Of a stretch of 14,835 bases of DNA, positions 7,575 through 13,903 are shown one piece after another. Within the stretch, counting starts at the first letter, position 1. Every line of letters starts with the position of its first letter. Both the position numbers and the translations under genes were made by a program. The notes under the pieces were generated by a model. The model was not told where the DNA came from. It worked only from the letters and a program-made list of their open reading frames with translations, and searched no databases. This DNA comes from CBDCWA01 sp046048295 (lineage in GTDB: Bacteria > Pseudomonadota > Alphaproteobacteria > Rhizobiales > Hyphomicrobiaceae): assembly GCA_046048295.1 (NCBI GenBank), contig JBJOGJ010000082.1, forward strand, positions 1 to 14,835. Direction: 5' to 3'.

Positions 7575-7582
7575 CACCTGTC

Positions 7583-8491
7583 CTACTCGAAGGCACGGTT
7601 TGAGACGATGGAATCGTAGCTCGCCTCGGGAAAGGTCATGTTCCAACCCACCGTCCAGTTGTAGGTATCGTCCCAGCGCTCACGCGTATAGGCCTGGGGT
7701 GGGGCATGCAGCAACCGTTGGTGGCGGAAGTCCTTCGCGTCGAGGCGTCCACCGGTCTCGGCCACGAAATAGTGGATGTATGGTGTCGGATCCTTGGCGA
7801 GCGCCTCGCACGCTCTCGCCTGGGCCCGGAACATTGCCGCAAGAGTTGGCCCGTCTAGGTCGTCGCCTGCTGCCTCGGCACGCGTGGAATGCGCCTCCAT
7901 TAGGATGCGAAGGCCTTCCTTCTCCGCCACGCTGATCCAAGGCTCCATAAGACTGACGGCAGCCACTTCGCCATTCTTCAGGGCATCTATTCGCTTCGGC
8001 ATCGAGCCTGCGTTGGTGACCTTGACGTGCGGCTTTGCAAGAAAGCCCTCCATCATCTTCAATGTCGTGAAGTGGGAACCGTTGTTGGGCGTGACCGCGA
8101 TCGGCTTGTCCTTGAGCATCTCGGGCTCGTAGTAGGCGGAGTCCGGCCTCACGGCGATGGCGAATTTCGACATCGACGCGCCGAGCGCGACGATCTTGCG
8201 CGACCGCCGGCCTTCCTTCTCGGCTTCGACAGCACGCTTGACGATGCCCCACTCGCACATCCGGTACTGGTCGATCCCGCCTTCGTTGTAGACAAGGTCC
8301 AGCGGCCGGTCGAAGACCGACTCGAACTTCACGCTGTGGGATGTCGAGACCTGCGCCATGCCGGGCGTGGTCACGAACTCGATGTCGAGTCCTTCATCCT
8401 TGAAGTAGCCCTCGTCGCGTGCAACGAGCACCGGCAGATCATGAACTGCATTCATCACTGCAAGCTTTACCCTTGTGGCATTACGGGCCAT
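7583..8491 (-). CDS. NMT1/THI5-like ABC-type substrate-binding domain protein without signal peptide
   Basis: 302 residues from the ATG at 8491, chosen because GGAGG (8497-8501) ends five bases upstream; the two other nearby ATGs at 8494 and 8503 are worse placed. The fold is that of periplasmic binding protein type II, NMT1/SsuA-like. Signs are the first strand VKLAVMNAVHDLPVLVA, then EGYFKDEGLDIEFV, the hinge region LKDKPIAVTPNNGSHFTTLKMMEGF, the second-lobe block VKVTNAGSMPKRIDALKNGEVAAVSLMEPW and a conserved-looking HSTRAEAAGDDLDGPTLAAMFRAQARA. No Sec, Tat or lipoprotein signal is present, and no ABC permease or ATPase gene is in the window. It may therefore bind its ligand in the cytoplasm, like HMP-P synthase relatives, or be exported by an unrecognised route. 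The THI5 iron-binding Cys motif is not visible. The ligand is unknown. Confidence 0.8.
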   Translation of the reverse strand: MARNATRVKLAVMNAVHDLPVLVARDEGYFKDEGLDIEFVTTPGMAQVSTSHSVKFESVFDRPLDLVYNEGGIDQYRMCEWGIVKRAVEAEKEGRRSRKIVALGASMSKFAIAVRPDSAYYEPEMLKDKPIAVTPNNGSHFTTLKMMEGFLAKPHVKVTNAGSMPKRIDALKNGEVAAVSLMEPWISVAEKEGLRILMEAHSTRAEAAGDDLDGPTLAAMFRAQARACEALAKDPTPYIHYFVAETGGRLDAKDFRHQRLLHAPPQAYTRERWDDTYNWTVGWNMTFPEASYDSIVSNRAFE

Positions 8492-8776
8492 CATTTCCTC
8501 CATGGAAAAGCCGTTCACGGGCGCGCATTCTCTGCCGCCGCATGTGGTTTCACTCTTCGTCGAGAAATCGCCGGATCGCCGTCCGGTCAGCCTGCCCACT
8601 CAGAAATCCTGCCAGTGGGGAGTTGACTGTCCGCATCATTCTGCGGGCCCGCCGCCGGTCTGTACTTGCCCAGTTGAGCCAGCGGTTGCAGGCAGGATCG
8701 GCAGAAACGCCCGGCACGTCAAATCAATTCGGCCACGCTCTCGCGGACCAACCCCGCCTCCCGACCCGGCACATGG
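8492..8776. other. Intergenic region upstream of the NMT1-like gene
   Basis: I see no supportable gene. It must carry the promoter of the NMT1-like gene and the end of the transcript of the Cys-rich gene. CCCACT-N13-AGTGGG at 8595-8619 is a weak inverted repeat and GCGGGCCCGC at 8643-8652 is a 10-bp palindrome. Neither has a T-run. Confidence 0.3.
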
Positions 8777-9553
8777 TCAGGTGTCCATGCCCAAGGCCAG
8801 CACGTCGTCGTAGTCCTCGTCGTCGACTGTGACGATTGCGGTTTCGATACGGCGGGAGACGCTGTCGCGCATCAGCCAGCCACCGATAGTCGCTGCAGCG
8901 AGAGGAAATTCGTCGAGAAACGCCTGTTCGAGGCGGTAGCCGCTCCCGGAGCGGAGCACGTCCGCGCGCATGCTCGCCATATGGATCGCGGCAGCGGGAT
9001 CGCTGCCCGTGTCGAGCACGCCAAGCACGCGGTCCAAGTCGCCGCCGGCCTGCACGACCATTGTGATGACCTCCGTCATGTCGAACTCCAGACGCAGTCC
9101 GACCGGCCATTCGATGAGCCCCAGTTGGCCGACTGAAGCTTCGACGAAGGCGTCGAAGACTTCGTCCACGGCGGCAACCTCGGGCGCCGGCCACCTCTCG
9201 CGATAGGCCGCTTCGCGAAGGCGGGAGAGGCATGTCTCGAGACCGAGATTGCAGGGCGGGTCGCAGGCCGCGATGAGATCGAGGTAGCGGGGCAGGAAAT
9301 GCTTGAACTCGCGCTCGATGTCCTTCTTGTCATAGCCATGGGCAGAGTTCGTGTACTCGGCCAGCATGTCAGACGGGATATTCTTCAGCGGCAAATTGGA
9401 TAAGGCCTGGGCAATCTCGTCCGTCATGCAGACGGGGCAGCTGCAATGAACGATGGTGCCCCTGAGCCGATAGGCCGAAAATACATCGTAGGCACCGGCT
9501 ACTGCACGCTCGAGCCTCGGAGTCGCAATCGGATCCACATCTTCCCAGAACAT
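8777..9553 (-). CDS. Uncharacterised Cys-rich protein
   Basis: 258 residues, soluble, with no signal peptide. Near the N-terminus is H36-C37-S-C38+1-P-V-C42, that is a CxCxxC cluster (C37, C39, C42) preceded by His. A second cluster is C97, C101 and C108 in CDPPCNLGLETC. Between them lie two conserved-looking blocks, LKNIPSDMLAEYTNSAHGYD (57-75) and HFLPRYLDLIAA (85-96). I remember similar blocks in unannotated bacterial proteins but know no function. The C-terminal half is helical and acidic (VDDEDYDD). The clusters could bind Zn or an Fe-S centre, which is inference. The start is well supported: GGAGGA six bases before the ATG. It is divergent from the small membrane protein at 9692 with a palindrome between them, and followed on the same strand, after a 285-base gap, by the NMT1-like gene. 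Confidence 0.75.
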   Translation of the reverse strand: MFWEDVDPIATPRLERAVAGAYDVFSAYRLRGTIVHCSCPVCMTDEIAQALSNLPLKNIPSDMLAEYTNSAHGYDKKDIEREFKHFLPRYLDLIAACDPPCNLGLETCLSRLREAAYRERWPAPEVAAVDEVFDAFVEASVGQLGLIEWPVGLRLEFDMTEVITMVVQAGGDLDRVLGVLDTGSDPAAAIHMASMRADVLRSGSGYRLEQAFLDEFPLAAATIGGWLMRDSVSRRIETAIVTVDDEDYDDVLALGMDT

Positions 9554-9604
9554 GAGATTCCTCCGATTTCATGCTAGCGCATTCTCGTGCGCCCGGCGAG
9601 GAGA

Positions 9605-9619
9605 CCACAATATTTGTGG
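9605..9619. promoter_or_regulatory. Palindrome between divergent genes, candidate operator
   Basis: CCACAA-TAT-TTGTGG is a perfect inverted repeat with 6-base arms and a 3-base centre. It sits 51 bases before the minus-strand start at 9553 and 72 bases before the plus-strand start at 9692, where a regulator could control both. It is locally AT-rich in a GC-rich stretch. Confidence 0.35.
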
Positions 9620-9691
9620 AATAGGCAGCGTACGGCGGCTAGGATATGGCGGACCAGTAAATCGGTACGGGCGAGTTTTGGGGGAACAGCC

Positions 9692-10003
9692 ATGCGGGAA
9701 TACATCGGACGCGCGCTCTGCGCGGGCCTTGGCGCGCTCTACATGGCAGGGGCTGCCCCCATGTTCACGTTCGGCGAAACAGGGATGAGGCTGTGGACTT
9801 GGATCGAAAGCGTAGTGACGCCGCTGGCGCAGGCGGCCGGCATCGCACCGTGGATGGTGATGTCTGCGCTCGGCCCGCTGGCCGTGGGCGGACCGCTGGC
9901 CCTGGTCTGGAAGATCGCCGGGCCTGGCGTCAGCCGGATCTCCTGGTTCCTGGCCGGAATCGCGGCTTACGGCGGCTACTGGTGGTTACTGCTGCGCGGA
10001 TAG
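9692..10003 (+). CDS. Small hydrophobic membrane protein
   Basis: 103 residues from the ATG at 9692, which has GGGGGA about six bases upstream. Hydrophobic stretches lie at about 7-24, 48-74 and 82-101, with a Trp-rich end (GGYWWLLLRG). Three membrane segments are likely; the first could instead be a signal peptide, since APMFT follows a small-residue run. An in-frame longer version from 9587 has no RBS and no family-like extension. I do not recognise the family. It is followed 140 bases later by the TctC-type gene on the same strand, which has its own candidate promoter. Confidence 0.65.
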   Translation: MREYIGRALCAGLGALYMAGAAPMFTFGETGMRLWTWIESVVTPLAQAAGIAPWMVMSALGPLAVGGPLALVWKIAGPGVSRISWFLAGIAAYGGYWWLLLRG

Positions 10004-10069
10004 CCAAAGCCAACACGGCGGCGGCGGCGGCGACCATCACGGTCAGGCACATAGGCGGCAAAAAGCCGT

Positions 10070-10097
10070 TTGCCTCCTGCGAGGGTGCGGGTATGGT
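10070..10097 (+). promoter_or_regulatory. Candidate sigma70 promoter for the TctC-type gene
   Basis: TTGCCT (10070-10075) and TATGGT (10092-10097) are 16 bases apart, each matching four of six consensus bases. They lie 46 bases before the ATG at 10144. A short CGG triplet run (10016-10032) lies further upstream and probably has no role. Confidence 0.33.
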
Positions 10098-10143
10098 GCG
10101 CCACCCGTTGCTACCGACAAGGTAAAACCGAAGGGAGAAATCT

Positions 10144-11199
10144 ATGCGCTATATTCGTACGATCAGCGCCGCCGTGGGCGCACTGCTGGTGCCGTCGGCC
10201 GCCTCGGCGCAAGACGTCGAAAGCTTCTACAAGGGCAAGCAGGTGACGATTTACGTCGGCCTATCGGCTGGCGGTGGCTACGACACCAACGCCCGACTCG
10301 TAGCCCGTCACATCGGAAAGTACATCCCTGGCAACCCAACGCTTATCGTTCGTAACATGCCGGGCGGCGGCGGCATCGTGATGACGAATTATGTTTCCGG
10401 TGTTGCAGCCAAAGACGGCACGCACATCGGCGCACCGCAGCGCGGCGTACCGTTCGAGCCCCTGCTCCATGAGAAATCGCTCGCCAAGTACGATCCGCTG
10501 AAGCTCAACTGGATCGGGTCGACCAATTCCGACACGTCCATTGCCATCGTAAATGCCCAGACCGGCATCAAGTCCTGGCAGGATCTCAAGACGCGCGAAG
10601 TCATCGTCGCGGGAACAGGCGTCGGCACGGAAAGCGTCGTAGTGCCCTACATCCTGCGGAACCTGCTGGGCTTCAAGTACAAGGTGATCGCCGGTTATCC
10701 AGGTGGCAGCGAGATGAATCTCGCCATGTTGCGCGGTGAAGTCGACGGGCGTGCCACTTTCTCGTGGACCAGCATGAAGCCGAACTACGACGAGTGGGTC
10801 AAGGGCGGCAAGGTCACCATACTCTACCAGCAGGGACTTCGGGCGCATCCCGAGATCAAGGGCGTACCGCTCGTCACCGATCTTACAGACGACCCCGAAA
10901 TCAAGAAGCTCCTCAGGCTGCAGTTCACAGCCTTCGAACTCGGCCGGCCGTTCTTCGTGGCCGACGGCATTCCCGACGACCGTCTCGCAGCACTTCGCAA
11001 CGCCTTCGATGCGACAATGAAGGACAAGGATCTTCTCGCCGACGCCGCCAAGCAGAAGCAGGAGATCAACCCGGTTACCGGCGCGGAGATGATGAAGATC
11101 CTCAAGGAAGCCTACGACACGCCAAAAGCACTGGTGGCGAAGCTGCAGGCTGCCAGCAGCGAGAAGCCCGACCTCAAGATTCGCGAAAAGAAGAAGTAG
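10144..11199 (+). CDS. TctC/Bug family solute-binding protein of a tripartite tricarboxylate transporter
   Basis: 351 residues. A Sec signal peptide is clear: MRYIRT, a hydrophobic core, then PSAASA with cleavage expected after A22. The mature protein begins QDVESFYKGKQVTIYVG. The Bug/TctC pattern follows: VGLSAGGGYDTNARLVARHIGKYIPG, NPTLIVRNMPGGGG (ligand-carboxylate loop), then domain-2 blocks VAGTGVGTESVVVPYIL and GYPGGSEMNLAMLRGEVDGR. It should bind a small carboxylate or related anion in the periplasm and pass it to a TctAB membrane pair, but no tctA or tctB is in the window, so it is an orphan as is common for this family. RBS AGGGAG lies seven bases before the start. The tail is Lys-rich (REKKK). 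The ligand cannot be predicted. A hairpin terminator follows. Confidence 0.9.
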   Translation: MRYIRTISAAVGALLVPSAASAQDVESFYKGKQVTIYVGLSAGGGYDTNARLVARHIGKYIPGNPTLIVRNMPGGGGIVMTNYVSGVAAKDGTHIGAPQRGVPFEPLLHEKSLAKYDPLKLNWIGSTNSDTSIAIVNAQTGIKSWQDLKTREVIVAGTGVGTESVVVPYILRNLLGFKYKVIAGYPGGSEMNLAMLRGEVDGRATFSWTSMKPNYDEWVKGGKVTILYQQGLRAHPEIKGVPLVTDLTDDPEIKKLLRLQFTAFELGRPFFVADGIPDDRLAALRNAFDATMKDKDLLADAAKQKQEINPVTGAEMMKILKEAYDTPKALVAKLQAASSEKPDLKIREKKK

Positions 11200-11221
11200 G
11201 GGGAACTTCAGATGAATGCAG

Positions 11222-11249
11222 ACGGGGCGCTGGTCCGGTGCCCCGTTTT
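11222..11249 (+). terminator. Intrinsic terminator after the TctC-type gene
   Basis: ACGGGGC (11222-11228) pairs with GCCCCGT (11240-11246), giving a 7-bp GC-rich stem with a loop of about 11 bases followed by TTTT and then GCGTTT. It begins 22 bases after the stop codon of the TctC-type gene. Confidence 0.7.
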
Positions 11250-11263
11250 GCGTTTCCATCCAA

Positions 11264-11294
11264 TTGCAACATTATTCCGTGTTAAGATTATAAT
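11264..11294 (+). promoter_or_regulatory. Candidate sigma70 promoter for the glycosyltransferase operon
   Basis: A perfect TATAAT (11289-11294) is preceded by TTGCAA (11264-11269) with a 19-base spacer, longer than the preferred 17. It lies just after the terminator, in a marked AT-rich dip, and about 165 bases before the glycosyltransferase start, leaving a long 5' leader. Confidence 0.42.
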
Positions 11295-11458
11295 GCATTG
11301 ACCGAACCGGCTCGGTGGCATTCCATCCCGCCTCGCCAGAGCACGCCGTCAAACGGTTTAACCAACTCCCTTCGACTACTTTGACTTGCGGCCTGCCTTA
11401 GGTGCCAATTCGTACGATACCCCATCGTGCCAACCAACCACCATGAAGCTTGACCGCC

Positions 11459-12715
11459 GTGCAAGTGATACTCGTTAACGATTCCTCCTACGCCACCGGT
11501 GGTGCAACCAAAGTCTTCCTCAGATGCATCGAAGCGGCTCTAAATCTGGGGCATGACGTCGTCGCATTTGTCGGCGACGACGGTGAGCATATCAGGCGGA
11601 CGTACCCCGAGGTGCGTGTTGTGGCGCTCGGCGAAAGGGCTCTCAGGGTCGCGGTGGAAGCCAGCGACATCGTCAAGAAAACCTTCAACGCGCGCGCCAT
11701 GCGCATGCTGCGTGAAGAACTGGCTGGCGCCCGAGACGACTGCGTGGTGCACGTGCATGGCTGGATGCAAATCCTTTCCCCGTCCGTGTTTCGTGCGCTC
11801 GATAGGGCGAATGTCCCGGTACTCGTGACCGCACACGACTTCTTCCTCGCCTGCCCCAACGGCGCCTTCGTGGACTATCCGACCGGCGAGGTCTGCCGGC
11901 GCCAGCCGCTCTCGCTCTCCTGCATCGGACGGAACTGCGACAAGCGCGGCTACCTCCACAAGCTGTGGCGTGCCCAGCGCACATGGCTGCAGGGCACCAT
12001 CTCGCGGCAGGTCCGCGCGCGGGCGACACTGGTCCTCGTGCATGAGAAAATGGCCGACTTCCTCGACGGGCACGGCTTCGCGCGAACGGTTACGCTCAGA
12101 ACGCCGACCGATGCTTTCGTGGCGGAACAGGTGGACGTCGCGAGCAATTCCAGGATCACGTTTCTGGGACGGATGACCTCGGAAAAGGGCGTCCACGTCC
12201 TTGTCGACGCGCTCGCGATGATCGGAAAGCCCGCCAACCTTCTGGGCACGGGGCCGCTGCTGGAGGACGTCCGCAGCAAGGCGCCCGGCTCGTACTGCCC
12301 AGGCTGGGTCAAGGAGGAGGACGTGCCGCAGCTGCTCCGGCAGGCGCGCGTGTTCGTAATGCCGTCCCGGATGCCCGAGCCCTACGGCCTGGTGGCAGCC
12401 GAGGCGATGATGTCGGGCATTCCCGTCGTCGTCAGCAGGAACAGCCTGATTGCCGAGGAGGTTGAGGCCAGCGGCGCTGGCCTGGCATTCGAGAGCAACA
12501 ACGCCGCCGACCTGGCACGTGCACTCCAACGGATCACCGAGGACGACGATCTGGCCCGCGAGATGGGTGCCCGGGCCTACGCCCTTGGCCAGAGGTTCGC
12601 ACCCTCCGTCGCGGACTGGGAATTGCGGTTGGCCGGTCTCTACACCGAGGCGCTGCAAAACAGCCGCGCGCCAGCCAACACAATCGAAGCGACTTCACCG
12701 ATCGCAGCCGAATAG
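11459..12715 (+). CDS. Glycosyltransferase family 4-like (GT-B fold)
   Basis: About 418 residues. Numbered from the TTG at 11450, the N-terminal domain has NDSSYATGGATKVFL with the Gly-rich loop, HVHGW (101-105), and VTAHDFFLACPNG with C135, plus C149, C158 and C163 in an insertion seen in many GT4 enzymes. The C-terminal sugar-nucleotide domain has FLGRMTSEKGVHVLVDAL with R241 and K246, and MPEPYGLVAAEAMMSG with the EX7E pair E310 and E318. It transfers a sugar from a nucleotide donor, probably in surface polysaccharide assembly. Start uncertain: TTG at 11450, GTG at 11459 (chosen, giving MQVILVNDSSYATGG) or GTG at 11465; none has a good RBS. The ATG at 11443 is out of frame. The gene lies 18 bases before an epimerase gene, so the two form an operon. 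Donor and acceptor are unknown. Confidence 0.87.
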   Translation: MQVILVNDSSYATGGATKVFLRCIEAALNLGHDVVAFVGDDGEHIRRTYPEVRVVALGERALRVAVEASDIVKKTFNARAMRMLREELAGARDDCVVHVHGWMQILSPSVFRALDRANVPVLVTAHDFFLACPNGAFVDYPTGEVCRRQPLSLSCIGRNCDKRGYLHKLWRAQRTWLQGTISRQVRARATLVLVHEKMADFLDGHGFARTVTLRTPTDAFVAEQVDVASNSRITFLGRMTSEKGVHVLVDALAMIGKPANLLGTGPLLEDVRSKAPGSYCPGWVKEEDVPQLLRQARVFVMPSRMPEPYGLVAAEAMMSGIPVVVSRNSLIAEEVEASGAGLAFESNNAADLARALQRITEDDDLAREMGARAYALGQRFAPSVADWELRLAGLYTEALQNSRAPANTIEATSPIAAE

Positions 12716-12733
12716 ATCCAGGGAAGGCATCGC

Positions 12734-13750
12734 ATGACGCGAGCACTCGTTACCGGAGGCGCAGGATTTGTCGGTCGCCACCTCGTCCAGCATCTGCTCG
12801 CCGACGGAATCGACGTCGTCTGTGTCGACAACCTGGACGCGCTCGGCAGTGGAATGCCGCCAGGCTCCTGGCCTCTGTTCGATCCGACCACGCACCGCGG
12901 CTTCTCGTTCGTCGAGGAGGATTGCCGCTCGTACTTCGCACGGGTGCAGGATCGCTTCGAACTGGTCTTCCATCTGGCGGCAGTGATCGGCGGGCGGGGT
13001 GTCATCGAGGGGCGGCCGTTCGCCGTGGCGCAGAACCTGGCCATCGACGCGGACTTCTGGAAATGGGCCGCGGCGACGCGGTGCGGGCTGGTCGCCTACA
13101 TGAGCTCGAGTGCGGCCTATCCGGTTGCACTGCAACGCGAGGGATCGCACGTACCGCTCAGCGAGGACATGATCGACCTCGACCGGCAGATGGGCATCCC
13201 GGACATGACCTATGGCTGGTCGAAGCTCAGCGGCGAATACCTGATGCGGTTTTATACCAGCAAGCTCGGCGGCAGGGCGGTAGCGTTCCGCCCGTTCAGC
13301 GGCTACGGCGAGGACCAGTCCCTTGACTATCCGTTCCCCAGCATCTGCAGGCGCGTCTTGGCACAGCATGGCGCCGAACGGATCGAGGTCTGGGGCTCGG
13401 GCCGCCAGGAGCGCGACTTCATCCACATCGACGACTGCATCGCAGCAATCCTCGCCGGCTGCCAGGCGCTGCAATCGGGCGGCTCCGTCAACCTGTCGAG
13501 CGGCACGCCGACCTCTTTCATCGCGCTCACCAGGCTCGCCGCCAACATTGCCGGATACGACCCGGTCGTCGAGGGCAGGCCCGACATGCCGGAGGGCGTG
13601 TTCTCGCGCGTCGGCGACCGTACGCTGCAGGAGAGCCTCGGCCTGACCCCGAAGATCTCTCTGGAGGAAGGGCTCCAGCGCTGCATCGCCTACCAGCAGC
13701 ACCTGCTGCGGCGAGAGCTGGAAGGCTGCACATCCGTGGTCCCGGCATGA
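12734..13750 (+). CDS. NAD-dependent epimerase/dehydratase (extended SDR)
   Basis: 338 residues, cytoplasmic. The Rossmann motif TGGAGFVG is at 7-14 and VDNLDALGSG, with the acidic residue that binds NAD ribose, follows at 31-40. FHLAAVIGG (79-87), YMSSSAAYP with the catalytic Ser region (122-130), MTYGWSKLSGEYL with Y160 and K164 (the YxxxK pair), RPFSGYGEDQ and RDFIHIDD (227-234) complete the nucleotide-sugar epimerase pattern. The likely substrate is a UDP-, GDP- or dTDP-sugar; which one cannot be read from the sequence, although the GGRGVIEGRPFAVAQN block recalls GDP-mannose type enzymes. RBS AGGGAAGG sits about six bases before the ATG. It follows the glycosyltransferase by 18 bases, so it probably supplies or alters that enzyme's donor sugar. 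Transcription should stop at the hairpin at 13848-13874. Confidence 0.88.
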   Translation: MTRALVTGGAGFVGRHLVQHLLADGIDVVCVDNLDALGSGMPPGSWPLFDPTTHRGFSFVEEDCRSYFARVQDRFELVFHLAAVIGGRGVIEGRPFAVAQNLAIDADFWKWAAATRCGLVAYMSSSAAYPVALQREGSHVPLSEDMIDLDRQMGIPDMTYGWSKLSGEYLMRFYTSKLGGRAVAFRPFSGYGEDQSLDYPFPSICRRVLAQHGAERIEVWGSGRQERDFIHIDDCIAAILAGCQALQSGGSVNLSSGTPTSFIALTRLAANIAGYDPVVEGRPDMPEGVFSRVGDRTLQESLGLTPKISLEEGLQRCIAYQQHLLRRELEGCTSVVPA

Positions 13751-13847
13751 TGGGCTTGTGCTAGCCAACGCTCGTCGCTCTCTCCTGCTTGAAGCCGCGC
13801 GATGCGTCTCCTGAAACGAACCCGCAAAGAAGGCATCACAGACTAAC

Positions 13848-13874
13848 AAAGCCCGCGGGGTGGCCGCGGGCTTT
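13848..13874. terminator. Strong bidirectional intrinsic terminator
   Basis: AAAGCCCGCGG (13848-13858) and CCGCGGGCTTT (13864-13874) form a perfect 11-bp stem with a 5-base loop. On both strands the stem starts with A-rich and ends with T-rich sequence, so it can end the plus-strand glycan operon and the minus-strand cupin gene, whose stop is 30 bases away. Confidence 0.82.
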
Positions 13875-13903
13875 GGGGGCACTCTCGTCTTGCAGTGACG
13901 CCG

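Noticed and set aside
6316..7596. A 426-codon open frame on the minus strand opposite the aminotransferase, and similar long frames opposite 10144-11199, 11459-12715, 12734-13750, 3710-4846 and 1770-3713
   Set aside because: They lie antisense to genes with clear family motifs, encode Arg/Ala/His-rich sequence with no recognisable domain and follow from GC-rich third positions.
8475..8813. A 112-codon plus-strand frame covering the gap between the NMT1-like and Cys-rich genes
   Set aside because: It starts inside one gene and ends inside another, has no RBS, and its Pro/Ser/Arg-rich translation looks non-coding.
10016..10032. CGG triplet repeat as a phase-variable tract
   Set aside because: Only five units, outside any coding frame and outside the candidate promoter spacer; likely composition noise.
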